Shown piece after piece: positions 11,651 to 22,415 of a stretch of DNA of 64,000 bases (position 1 is the first letter of the stretch; the number at the start of each line of letters is the position of its first letter). Both the position numbers and the translations under genes were made by a program. The stretch is from Casuarina equisetifolia (taxonomy: Eukaryota; Streptophyta; Magnoliopsida; Fagales; Casuarinaceae): assembly GCA_028551475.1 (NCBI GenBank), contig CM052361.1, positions 2,673,501-2,737,500 on the forward strand, given 5' to 3'. Below the pieces are notes generated by a model. The model had not been told where the DNA came from and did not search any database. It saw only the letters and a program-made list of their open reading frames with translations.

Positions 11651-14600
11651 TCATCTCCCATCCTTCAAGCCCAGAGTTGCTTGGTTTGTCATGCTATCTA
11701 ATCCAAAGTTTCCACTGCCAACCCTGTCATGTCTGTAAGAATCAGATGTCTCAGCAAGCAAGGGTGTGGCCTCTATTGGTTTTGATTGAGGATTAGCTCC
11801 CGAGTGATTCTCTATCTTCCCTATTATTTTTAATTCCATTGCAACTTCTGTCATTGTTGGTCTCTCATCTCCCTTTAATCTTAAGCATCTCTTTGCAAGT
11901 TCAACGACTTCCTTGCTCTTCTCCTTATCTCCTTCTTCAACTATACATTTATCAAGAATGTCAAACATTCGACCCTCTTTCAAGGAAGAAAGAAAATAGA
12001 TAGCAAGATTTATTTCGTCGTCTAACCTATTTGATGAGAATACTTCCTCTCCTGTTAATAGCTCAACTAGAACTACTCCAAAGTTATAAACATCACTTTT
12101 CTCTGTCAATTGATTTGTTTGTAAATATTCAAGATTTAGGTATCCAAAAGTTCCTTACATTACTGTAGCTACTTCCTTTTGATCTCGGGAAATCAATTTT
12201 GAAGTTCCAAAGTCAGAGACTTTTACAGTGAAATCATTATCGAGCAATATATTTGCCGACTTGATATCTCTGTGGATTATAGTTGCAGAGTGTAAATGTG
12301 ATATTGCTTTTGCTGTTTCTGTAGCTATCCTTAGACAGATCTCCCATCCCAAAGGGGAGGCATTATTTTCATAGTGGATGTGCTGAAAGAGACTCCCTTT
12401 AGGGACAAACTCATAGACCAGCAAAGGAACTTTTGTCTCTAAACAACAACCTAAGAGTTTGACAACATTTTCGTGGTTAATTCGGGAGAGAACAACAATC
12501 TCGTTAATGAATTGATCAATTTGACTTTGAGCCATTATCTTAGACCTTTTGATGGCAATAACTCTATTACCTGATAAAATTCCTTTATATACCGTACCAA
12601 AACCTCCGCGACCAATAATACTTCTCTCATCGAAGTGTTTGGTTGCCTTTTCAAGCTCTTCTATGGTGAAGATTTTGACTCCTTCGGTGGACCCCCCCTG
12701 TTCTCTGAGTCGCTCTTTCAAAATTAAACCTCCATTTTGTTCGAAGAACTTTTCCTTACGCTCAATAAATTTTTTTTGCTTGAATACCAAGTACAGCCAA
12801 GAGCCAGCAACAAGCAGAGTGGCAAAGCTGACGCCGATACCTGCAGTTGAAAGGCTGAAACGTTATTTATTTGGACATAACAACACAGCTGAAAAGGTTA
12901 AACTTCAATGACTTACTGCTTATTTGGTCGGTCAAAGACGTAAAAGCACAGAAACATAATCATTTAAGCCTAGGAAACCACGGGGCGTCTGATCACTATT
13001 AGTTAGCTACCTTTCGGTCCCTACTAACCGTGGATCAATTGTCAATGTCAACACTATATAAGCAAAACGTCAAATCTTGCAGACAGAGTATAAAAGAAGT
13101 GGGACATGGAATTTACAACTTTTTGCAAATTTAAAACCTCAAGTCTATCATAAGGTCTCAGTTAATCCTCCCCCAGTGGAGCTTTAATAATCACTTCTGG
13201 CATCCTTATTGTTGGTGACGCGGCTGATGATAATAATAAAGATTGCTTTCTTCTTGCCTATGATAAATGAGTCTGAAAAGAAGGGAAGATATAACAGATG
13301 CCTACGTTTACCTATTGATAGTCTTTTTTATGAATCCTCTCTACACGTGTCTCTAGTATGATTGGTTATTAATTTTAATTTAAATTGAAAATACTGTAAA
13401 AGATATGCCCAAAGTGAAGAGAAAATATCAGCGAATAGCATTGTTTCATGTTTTATTCTTTTTTGTTTTTTAAGTATCTAACTTGTTGATCAACATATAA
13501 GTGGGATACCAAAAGCAATGAGATGGATTTGATGTCTCTTTCACAATGGATTCATATTTATATTGAAGTTACCGAAGAACAGATGCTGGAGTGACATGCA
13601 TTGTGAACAGAAGCCAAGCTAACGTGCTTGAATGAATTTGAGCAATTCATATGTAGTTACCCAGTGCTATTCTTGTAGCGGGATCTGAGCCCCTTGATCG
13701 GTTGACTGGTGTGCAAACTGATCCGTTCTTCCCATCGCCTTGGTACCCAGAGTTACAACGACAAGTGAAACTCCCTTCTGTGTTGTTGCACGTTGCATTA
13801 ACATTGCAGAGGTTTGGATAACGAAGGCACTCATTAATATCTGAAACACAGTACAGCAGTATAAGGCAGTTTTTAAGGACAGTTTTATTTTTTTAAAGAT
13901 TATTAAGGATATAATCTGATTCTATTTTTTTTAATGAATGAATTTAATTATGTAAAAACGAAAAAATACAAATATTTAGGAACATAACCTAGTATTGCAA
14001 ATTAATTTTTAAAAAAAATTAAATTTAAAATATTCTAATTATAACATAACAAAATATTCACCTTAAGAATTATCAAACAAGATTTTTGCCTTTTATATTA
14101 GCAAGGGAGCCTTACATACTTATTTAGCATCACAAAAACTTGTAATATACCTTTGCAGATAACAATTGCGTAAAAACAAAACGACATACTAGTATCAAGC
14201 AACCCATATGAATGAAATTTACAGAAGGGAGTAATTCAAAAGTGCAGGTACTGGAAATGCGAGGTGCAAACAACATACTAGAATATTGGAAACTCATGGA
14301 GAATTTCTTTATCTTCATCTTATATTATTATCTACTATTGTTACTAAAAGCTGTTTTTAGATTATGGAGAATGTTGAATGGGTAAGATGTACCTTGGCAA
14401 CCATCTGGGAGATATGGGTTTCCGTCGTAACCGGCTTTGCATCTGCAGCGGTAGCCATCTCCGTTGCTGGAATTATAACATTCGCTGTTCCGTCCACATA
14501 TAGCTGATCCGTTACATCTTTTATTGCTTATCGCCCAATCAAGAACCACTGGAAGTGTGTCGTTCCGACGTAGACCCTTAAGAAGGTGATCGCGGGAGAA

Positions 14601-15251
14601 ATAGAACCCGCCTATTTTCACAACAAAAGCATAGCTGCAGGGATTGAAGCCCAATAGTCGTGTGTAGTTCCAATAACTATAGGCTCTCAGAGTGAAATTT
14701 TTCAATCCTTGTGGAATCAGGGACTGGCAACACCCAATCCCAGTGCAAGAACCATTCTGGACACTGTCAATGCTTTGACACTGGGACAAGCAACCCATGG
14801 AGAACGGGACATTGTCCCGGTACCCGTCAAAGTAGGCAATAGTGTCACAGCCAACGGCCATGAACACATTTTGGGTGTTAGAAATTGTGAAACTAGGGAC
14901 TCTTAGGTAATTTTCAAAATTACCTACAGGTGAATTCGAATCACAGTAACACGATTTAGCGAAACACCGATAGGCTGGATGCATCAAGATTTCAAGCTGA
15001 CCTTTCACAGAAATGCCGACGACAATCAGGTTTCCGGTTAGGAGTTGACGGTTGGATTGGTCACAACGAAACAAAAAATCATCATTCAGGGAACAATTTT
15101 TGGTTACGCCAAATGGAAATGGGATTTTAACGTCTCCGCACTGGTCGGGGCAGTTAGGCAGGGCTATTTGAGCCGCTAGTGGGGCGGCTGCCATTCCCAC
15201 TAAGAGCACGCTAAACAGGGCGACTTGCATAAGCACCCGTTGGAAACCCAT
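11651..15251 (-). pseudogene. WAK-A: wall-associated receptor-like kinase with one internal stop
   Basis: WAKs are plasma-membrane Ser/Thr kinases whose ectodomain binds pectin in the cell wall. Three exons fit: 15251-14393 (signal peptide LMQVALFSVLLVG, GUB_WAK region with CGDVKIPFPFGV, first EGF ending GYDGNPYLPDGCQ), 13840-13661 (calcium-type EGF, DINECLRYPNLCN) and 12840-11651 (membrane helix, kinase). The three lengths sum to 743 codons, which supports the GT-AG model. The kinase keeps [30 protein letters not shown] and SDFGTSK. A TAA at 12157-12155 replaces the Gln codon found in WAK-B ([14 protein letters not shown]), so translation would stop in the activation segment and lose the C-lobe. 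The rest stays open to the TGA at 11651-11653. The start is the first ATG before the signal peptide. It could be a recent pseudogene or a truncated receptor. Confidence 0.85.
13925..14130 (-). mobile_element. LINE tail scrap in WAK-A intron 1
   Basis: A run from 'ttaatgaatgaatttaatta' through 'aaatacaaatatttagga' and 'aaatattctaattataacat' follows the order of the LINE 3' end at 1365-1510. The matching intron of WAK-B (about 50100-50200) lacks most of it. This is a very short 5'-truncated copy. Confidence 0.45.
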
Positions 15252-15334
15252 TAAAAAAAAACGCAATCTATCTCTGACAGGTGGACTCAAGTCTACCGTG
15301 TTTTTGTTTGTGAGGAACTCATTCGATGCAGACT

Positions 15335-15341
15335 CTTTATA
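15335..15341 (-). promoter_or_regulatory. TATA box of WAK-A
   Basis: On the minus strand TATAAAG lies about 85 bp before the ATG. WAK-B has TATAAATA at the matching position. The segment around it (GACAAAAGCC-like run) is also found as a remnant near 57392-57470. Confidence 0.5.
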
Positions 15342-15517
15342 GGCACCGTGACGAAAGCTCCACTATTACCAGACAGTTGAATATGTTCCAGTCGCATTAA
15401 AGGATGCTATAAAAACGTAAGCTTTATCGGCACCACATCTAAATATATCACCGAACACATGATATAAGTATGTAAATTTTATCTTGTGTGTTTTTTTTAG
15501 GGCTTGGTTCTTTTTTA

Positions 15518-15700
15518 CAACAACAGCTCAAGAGTTTAACAACATTCCTATGATTAGTCTGCAAGCGGACAATAATCTTGTTAATGGACGGATTAAATTG
15601 GCTTTGACATACTGTTTGAGCTTGATAAGATTTCTTTTCTTGAGTACCTAGTAGGGCCATGAGCCTGCGCCAATAAATGCACCGTAAAAGCTGAAAGATT
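15518..15700 (-). pseudogene. WAK scrap: membrane/juxtamembrane and kinase N-lobe piece
   Basis: The minus strand reads QTVCQSQFNPSINKIIVRLQ, then [13 protein letters not shown]. This matches the WAK-A stretch [31 protein letters not shown]. Only about 60 codons remain, cut at both ends. Similar scraps sit at 51590-51760, 57560-57770 and 61675-61790. Confidence 0.6.
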
Positions 15701-15981
15701 TTTCATTTTAAAGTTACACCGCACTATGTAAATTTCAACTTTTAGGCTTTCCGCTTATATGCTCCGTCAGGTATGTCCAAGGAAAAGAACATCATGATCC
15801 ATGGGGACGTCTACCTACTTTTAGTCATCGTGGTAGCTGCCTTTGTGTTGCAGAAGTGGTGGGTCAACAGTCAATGTCGACCATAAACATGCCTAGTGTT
15901 CCTTGCTGGGGTCGGCTATTCCATGACATGCACGATAGAGACTCTTAGTCTAAATATTCTGGTTATGCAAGTGGGGGGTCT

Positions 15982-16413
15982 CTGTTGAACAAGTACCTCC
16001 TACTACTAATTATGACAGCAAATTCTAATTCATCAGAAGATTCAACGACTGTGTAGTGCAAACGTGTTTCGCTCAAAACATGCTCCAGGCTCAATGATCT
16101 TCTTGGCTCCTGGGCGTACGTCGATGCTGCTTGGCTATATTGAGAGAGCCATTTGGTTCCTCATTTGACTCTTGAAGGAAGGCGTGCTTTGGATCACATC
16201 TTTCCACGTTTTGCTTTGACCGTGAGAGACGTGCTGGACACTTGGCTGTACTCTAGCTCTTCTTTGTGGGATTTGTTGGACACTTGGCTGTGCTTTGTTC
16301 TTGGGTTTGGGTTTGGGTTTGGGTTTGGGTTTGGATTTGGCTTCAACGGTTTCCTCTTGAGCTTTTATGAAACTTGCTTTCATAATTAATAGCCGGAGGT
16401 ACTTGTTCAACAG
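15982..16413. mobile_element. 432-bp element with terminal inverted repeats
   Basis: The left end CTGTTGAACAAGTACCTCC is the exact reverse complement of the right end, and the match extends with few mismatches to about 34 bp (…TAATTATG). The element interrupts the repeat module that reads uninterrupted as 'gtctcgacggataagttgg' at 52045 and 58030. Flanks are 'gggggtct' and 'tgtagacgg'. The target duplication is unclear, so the superfamily is unknown. It looks like a MITE-sized DNA element. Inside, the minus strand has a Lys-Pro repeat frame with no known function. Confidence 0.75.
16300..16341 (+). repeat. (TTTGGG)n microsatellite
   Basis: About six hexamer units lie inside the inverted-repeat element. 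This is not the plant telomere heptamer TTTAGGG. On the minus strand it gives the KPKPKPKP run. Confidence 0.85.
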
Positions 16414-16914
16414 TGTAGACGGATAAGTTGGCAATAATCGAGATGACCTCCCTTTGGCTTCCAAGGACCTAAGCTCTATTAAAATTCTTATCTAGGTAGC
16501 CCAATCATGCCAAAGGGCAGTGTCTCCGGAGTTGCTTTGGCAGTGACACCCAGAGTGATTTGCCGGAGCTTCCCAAATAAATCCTTAGGGACGTCCCGGT
16601 CATCATCAGTCACCTTTCAGTTTCCTATACTGTTGTTGGTCAATAGTCAATTGTCGCCACGTGTGTCTGGTCTTTTCCTTTTCCTTTTTCTAGTTCGGGG
16701 GTGGGGGCGCGTGGGGGTTGAGGGCGGCAACTGCGTAAGGTGGATAGTACTATGTGGCCGATACCCATGAGAGAGTGTGGCCTTTAAGCCTAGGAAGAAG
16801 AAAAAGCAATTTAGCCCTTCTCTTTGTTTCTTCCTCCCTGCCAATCCGGCCACTATAGAGTCTGCAAATGCTATTCTTAGGCCTAATATTTTAAGAACAG
16901 CTTTGATATGAGAG

Positions 16915-17090
16915 TTTGACATTATTCTTATAGTCGATGTCAGAGAGCTCAACAGCCTCATTGATGAATTGATCAATTTTTGGCTTTGATCCATTTTGAT
17001 GGACTTATTGATGGCAACAGTTCCACCTCTGGCGGAATTCCTCCGATGAACTGAAACGAAACCTCCTCGGCTAGTGATCCTACTCTCGTA
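16915..17090 (-). pseudogene. WAK kinase N-lobe scrap in array 1
   Basis: The minus strand reads, with shifts, a glycine-loop remnant SRGGFVSVHRRN, then KSIKVDQSQKLI and a QFINE-like run. This corresponds to [11 protein letters not shown] ... VAIKRS ... [10 protein letters not shown] of WAK-A. No other kinase part follows. Confidence 0.6.
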
Positions 17091-18469
17091 ATGGGACGTC
17101 TACCTACTTTTAGTCATCGAGGTAGCTGCCTTTGTGTTGCAAAAGTGATGGGTCAACAGTCAATGTCGGCCACAAACATTCCTGGTGTTCCTTTCTGGGG
17201 TCGACTATTCCATGACATGCACGATGGAGACTCTTGGTCTAAAAATTCTGGTTATGCAAGGCGGTGGTCTCGACGGAGAAGTTGGCAATAATCGAGATGA
17301 TCTCCCTTTGGTTTTCCAGGGACCCAAGCTACATTAAAATTCTTATCGAAAGGAGCTCAGTCATACCAATAGTATCTGTCTCCACGATGCTGCCACCACT
17401 GCAATTGCCAATAGTTGCCAACCACCCCAGCCGGAGTGATTTGGCTGGAGCTTCCCAAATAAACACTTAGTAAGTTGAAAATTTATTCTATTTTGCCTTC
17501 GCCGGTAATAAGACAGGGACGCCTTGCCATCGTTAGTTATTCAGATAGCCCCCTTGGAGTTTCCTACTGTTGTAGGTCAAGACTCAATTACCGCCATATG
17601 TGTGTCTTGTCTCCCCTTTTTTCTTTTTCTAGTTCTGGGGCCCAACTGCCTGAGACACTTCGTGGATAGTACTGTGTGACTGACATCGATGATAAGAGTG
17701 TGGCCTTTAGGCCTAGGAAGGACAAAGGAGAAAAAAGGAATTTTGCCCTTCTCTTTGTTTCTTCCTCCCTGCCAATCCAGCCACCAGAGGAGTCCGCAAA
17801 AACTATTTTCAGGCCTACTACTTAAAGAACAGCTTTGATATGAGAGTTTGACATTATTCTTAATATGAGAGAGCTCGGATATGCAAAATGAGCTCAGTTT
17901 GACGTCGTTCTTAATTTTCTTCCTATCTTATCTTGAAATAGAATCATTTAAAGCTAGCGATAATCTCTGACATGCTAAATGATTTTTGACTGCCTTGCAG
18001 AATATGACGGCCATAAACATGCCCTTTTTTCTTTTTCTAGGGGCGGTTATATCATGACATGCACGGTAGAGACTCTTGGTCTCAAAATTCTGGCTATGCA
18101 ATTTGGGAGTCTCAACGTATAAATTTGCAATAATCCACATGACCTTCCTTTGATTTTCCATGGAACCGAGCAATATTAAAATTCTTAGCTCAATCATACC
18201 AAAAGGATATCTCCATAGTTGCTTTGGCAGTCAGGTTAAAGTTGAGATGCTGCCACCTCTGCAATTGCCAATAGTTGCCAACCACCCCAGCCGGCGTGAT
18301 TTGCCTGAGTTTTCCAAAGAAACCCTTAGTCAGATGATAATTTTATTCTATTTTGCATTTGCAGGTGATAGACAGGGGACGTCTGGCCATCATTAGTCAT
18401 TCTGATGGCTACCTTTCCGCTTCCTACTGTTTTAATGTTATAATGTTAAAAATTTAAAAAGAAAGAAGT

Positions 18470-20119
18470 ACAATTTATAGTGTCATTATAGTAAAAATAT
18501 TTTTGTAAGACCAATAGACAGGACAATACACAACTTCCGTACAAACACTTAACTCCTTTCCACCCCCTCACCTCCCGGGGGCTCACCTTACCCTTCCCTC
18601 ACCTCCTTTTCTAAGACACAAATGGGAGCGGGGCCCTTACATTTATAATCGCGTTCACCAACTCTAGAAGTCGGTCTGCATAAACTTTTTATAAGATGGG
18701 TTGAGATATTTTTCACTTCGGTATCCACAGAGGGTGGTCCTATATTGCTTTTGATTGCAGACCCCTCTGTTCAAGCTTGAATTATTTTCCACGAGTCTCC
18801 TCGTCAACGCAGATCACGTGAAGTTTGTACGACTTCTCAATTATACATCCGACCTATTTGCTTTAGCATCACCTTTCCATCTCTTCGCTGGAATTTGTGA
18901 AAGATTCGGATAAGCTTTAATAATTGTTTATTCATTCATATATGATCAAGGTAGACTAGCATGATCATATATTGCTCACCACTAAGACCTGGGGTCACCT
19001 TGAGTAAAGACTAGATTAGCAATGGCAGATTTTTGCTCATTGGTTTCTTTGTATTATAAAAAATATTTTTCTAAATGAATTTCAAAGTCATTTCTCTCTT
19101 TTTTGGTTAAAGCTTTGGCAAAATGTCATCATATTACAAAATGAAACTATAAGAACCTTTTTTTAATTGGAAAAAATAATAATAAAGAAAAAAATAAATA
19201 AGAAGGTGAGTTGTGGATGCATAAAGGTGATGAATAGTGATGGTTCTAAGATAGGAGAGTAGAAAGAAGAAGTGGTGTTTGGATGGATGACAGGTAAACA
19301 TTACTTATTCCAACAAAATTAAGTTTCACACTAGAAATTTTTTATTTTATCATAGGATTTACTTTTAACTTGATAGATTTTTTTTTTCTTATTAGTTTAA
19401 CTAGTTGTATTCTAAACTAATTTTGGAATATAATAATAAATCTTATGATGTATTAGAAAATCATGTATTTTAAATAAAATTCATAGAAAAAAATAAAAGA
19501 TGTTGCTTTAATTTCATTTTCAAATGGATGTTGAAAATTACAAGAGAGAAACTTTTCCTTCAATTCTCTTCTGCATGACAATCACAAATTTAATAAATCT
19601 TTAGAAGCCAAGTATTTCAATGCCTGAATCATTTTGAATATCATAGCCTCTTAGCCCTTGAAAGGTGTATTGAATACAAATGTTCTTGGAACTATATTGA
19701 ACATTAAAAGTTGGTAAAATTCTTAACTAAAAACTATAATGAATAAAAATATTGTAAGACTATTCAATCAAATTAGACGAAGATATAAAGAATACTAATC
19801 ATGTAATCTATTTCTCGAAGCACAATGATACCACTAGACTATAAATCTAATTCTTTCCTTAGTCAATCTATAAGTCTTCCTATTTCTTCTTTCTTATTAA
19901 ATAAAAGAAGATTTTCTTCTCCCACTCTGGAGGTAACTTTTGGTTTTCATACCACTAAAACATAGCCTATTCTGACGATGGATAATGCCAATATAAAGGA
20001 AACCCAAACCCCTAAACACACACACAGGCGCCCACGTCACGACGAACACAAATGCATGTTTGAATGGACTATAACTAAGCGTGAAGGAGGGAATTGGTTA
20101 GCAATGTCCAAACGCCAAC
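18470..20119. other. Upstream region of P2, duplicated at 53.26-54.89 kb
   Basis: This is collinear and highly similar to 53260-54893 (for instance 'cgtgaagtttgtacgacttc' against 'cgtgaagtttctacgacttc'), and more distantly to 34700-36740 upstream of P7. It ends in the P2 promoter. The TATA region reads GGACTATAACTAAG near 20076-20089, a weakened form of the TATAAATA of P3, P4 and P7. No gene is seen. Confidence 0.55.
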
Positions 20120-20994
20120 ATGAAGACCACTACTTTCATTCGCATTCTCTTGGCCTTGATGCTCTTCTTGTCCCCTCCCACTGTTGATCGAGAATTTCTT
20201 CAAAGTAGTGAGAGTACAAATTTATAACTTACTTCCATGTAGGCCGTTCATGTCTCTGCCATGCATATGTAGTATAGTAAATCCTTTAAAGGCATGCCAT
20301 ATAAAAAATAATTCATTGTGCTTGATATATTACTCCACTTATTGATTGTAATAAAAAATTTTAAATTTATTTTGAAAGTATTCTTTTTTTCAGAAAAATT
20401 GGTTGAATTATTTCATGTTATAACTATACTCTACATACGCATTGTACCAACTTTTGTGGAATATAATAACAGAGAATTGGAAAGTTGAGATCACTAACAA
20501 AGTAATTATATGATTTGTAACATGTATGGAATAAAATATAAAAAAGATCTATCGATATACACATATGAAGCATCATTGATCTATCAAAACAAATTCAAAG
20601 ACACCTTATGCTTGAAAAGTATACTAAAGGTCTTTACTACTTAGCCTTAGGGCTTTCAACAAATATTAGATGAATTATATAACTTTATTATAGAATAGAT
20701 AGTTTTGTGAAACATGGGTAGTAATATCTTGAAACGTCTTGTGAAGTATACTTATTAAATTCACAATCTGAATTATAATCAATTGCTCCAATCTTATTCG
20801 TGGTTATCAAAGAAATGATCTTGACAAATGCAGGTACTGCCCAAATCAAGAATCCTGGCAATCAAGCTGAAAAACTACAAGCCGTTGGTGACTTCGCCCG
20901 TCGTCGAGACCCATACACCCGATGCGTTGGTAAAGAAAAGCCTGAAACGAAGGGTAACAACCCAGCAGTTGTCTGGCGAAAGCATAATAAATAG
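20120..20994 (+). CDS. P2: two-exon secreted peptide gene, divergent and Cys-poor
   Basis: Exon 1 is 20120-20207, exon 2 is 20834-20994, with a 626-bp GT-AG intron (A|GTGAGAG ... TGCAG) in phase 1 as in P3. The spliced frame is open and gives 82 residues. Exon 1 encodes a hydrophobic signal-like segment (TTTFIRILLALMLFLSPPTV). Exon 2 begins TAQIKNPGNQAEKL and contains DPYTRCVGKEKPE, the family motif. Compared with P1 and P6, about 45 bp spanning the second Cys pair and the usual stop (PYGRCEPPNP) are missing, so the frame ends later at TAG 20992-20994 and only one cysteine remains. The changed Ala-to-Asp at the likely signal cleavage site (TVDRE for TIARE) and the weak TATA region argue for decay, yet no stop interrupts it. 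Confidence 0.45.
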
Positions 20995-21192
20995 TAAGCC
21001 ATATAATATTGGGATATGGGTTGGGATTAAACAGGTTTTGTTTTGGTACTGGTCCAAGCTTGTGCTGGCTTTGCCCTCCCCTACCCCCCCGGCCGCCGGC
21101 GCACGCTTTTTAGTAAGATAAAGAGACTACTTGTGCTACCTTTGCCAGAGTGTAATGTATAATATGTGCAGTACGTTGCGACGTTTGTGAAT

Positions 21193-21219
21193 AAAAAGGG
21201 CTGATTGAGGTCCCTTTTT
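21193..21219 (+). terminator. 3'-end hairpin of P2
   Basis: AAAAAGGG (21193-21200) pairs with CCCTTTTT (21212-21219), as in P1, right after AATAAA. Confidence 0.35.
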
Positions 21220-21926
21220 TTTTCATCATTAACTCTGATAGGTTCTCCTTGATTCTTTATGAACTACACTCATGGAGCATGGTAATGATTTTGAGATGCA
21301 TAAATTATTTCCCATTACTTTGTTGGAGTATATGGACGATAATAAGCTGCCGTTAAAACAATTTAACGATAATTATAAAAAATGGATTTCAGAACACTGG
21401 AAAAAGGAAACAATCATCCAAAAGAAAATAGGTTCCAAAAAGGAAAACTGAATATATGGAGAGTTCTTATGATTATATTTCAGGGGAGAACCTTTAGTGT
21501 ATTCTTTGTCCAGTAAGAAAAAAGAGAACCAACATTTTATCTTAAAGTTTTAAATTAAGACAGTTAAAAGTACTGGTGTATCTTGGTATTCCTGATCCAT
21601 TTCTTTCTCCTTTTCTCTTTTTAGGTAGAAAAGTTATACTTGCCTTTGTATTATTGTGCTATCAAAATTTAGGCTCAAACAGCTACACTCCTTATGTAGG
21701 AAGCTATGGCCCACAGTAACTATGACATGTTATATTAAGAATTTTGTAGGCCATCCCACATTGCTTAAATTATACTTGGAAGTAGTCTTTAAAATAAAAA
21801 CTTATTTACTCCATAGCCTATTTTAAGGAGGAAGGAGTTTTTATTTTTATTTTTATTTTTAAACTTTGAGTAAACTACAAATACTAAAAATGGAGAATAA
21901 TTGGAGTACAAGGGACAAAATATATG
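21220..21926 (+). other. 3' flank of P2, cut at a fusion with a WAK scrap
   Basis: Collinear with the P6 flank (31510-32200) up to 'gtacaagggaca' near 21912, where it passes directly into minus-strand WAK exon 1 sequence. No gene is seen. Confidence 0.5.
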
Positions 21927-22415
21927 TTCAGTCCACATATAGGATCTGATCTGTCACATGTTTCACTGCCGATCACCCAATCAACAACCATTGGAAGTGT
22001 TGGAAGTTCTTTGTTCTCATCTAGATCCTTAGAAGGGGAAGTGAGGGAGGAATTGAACTTTCCTTTTTTAACAACAAAAGCATAGCTGCATTGATTTAAT
22101 TGCCCAATGTTACGTGCATTCAGAGTGAAATTTTTCATTCTTTGTGGAATTTCGGCCTGGCAAGACCCAATCCCAGTGTTGGAGGTTGGGATACAGGGAC
22201 AAGCAAGCCCACGGAGAACGTGGCATTGTCCTGGGAACCATCACAGTATTCAAAGTATGCATAAGTGTCACAGCCAGCGGCCATGAACACGTTTTGGGTG
22301 CTAGAAATTGTGAAACTAAGGATTCTTAGTTGAGGAGAAAAGGTATATAAAAGCGACCTACAGGAACAACACTGACGGGCTGGAGGCATCAACATGTCAA
22401 GCTGACCTTACACAG
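21927..22415 (-). pseudogene. WAK ectodomain scrap (exon 1 part)
   Basis: The minus strand encodes pieces of a WAK exon 1: a PPARQC-like start, then FTISSTQNVFMAAGCDTYAY, MKNFTLNARNIGQLNQCSYA and VVDWVIGSETCDRSDPICG. These match WAK-B FTISNTTNVFMAIGCNTIAY and DWAIGNETCDRSEPKCG. Signal peptide, second EGF and kinase are absent. The frame is shifted in at least two places. The right edge passes into a repeat module near 22415, so both ends are recombination points. Confidence 0.75.

Larger units (their letters stand above)
15400..18470. repeat. Array 1 of WAK-derived repeat segments
   Basis: The stretch is built of short modules that recur at 22.4-23.5, 51.5-53.3, 54.9-55.7, 57.3-59.9 and 61.7-61.9 kb: 'tagctgcctttgtgttgcag' with 'catgacatgcacgat', 'gataagttggcaataatcga', 'gggacgtctggccatcatta', 'ttcttcctccctgccaat' and a kinase N-lobe scrap on the minus strand. 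The module starting 'ggacgtctggccactatta' also occurs in WAK intron 2 (12985 and 43770), so the modules come from WAK exons and introns. Short open frames here are not genes. Confidence 0.65.

Noticed and set aside
16300-16341. Interstitial telomere repeat
   Set aside because: The unit is TTTGGG, six bases, whereas the usual plant telomere unit is TTTAGGG. A simple repeat is enough to explain it.
16153-16464. Open frames with GFGFGF or KPKPKP runs as a possible gene
   Set aside because: The runs come from a (TTTGGG)n tract inside an inverted-repeat element. No domain or splice context supports a host gene.
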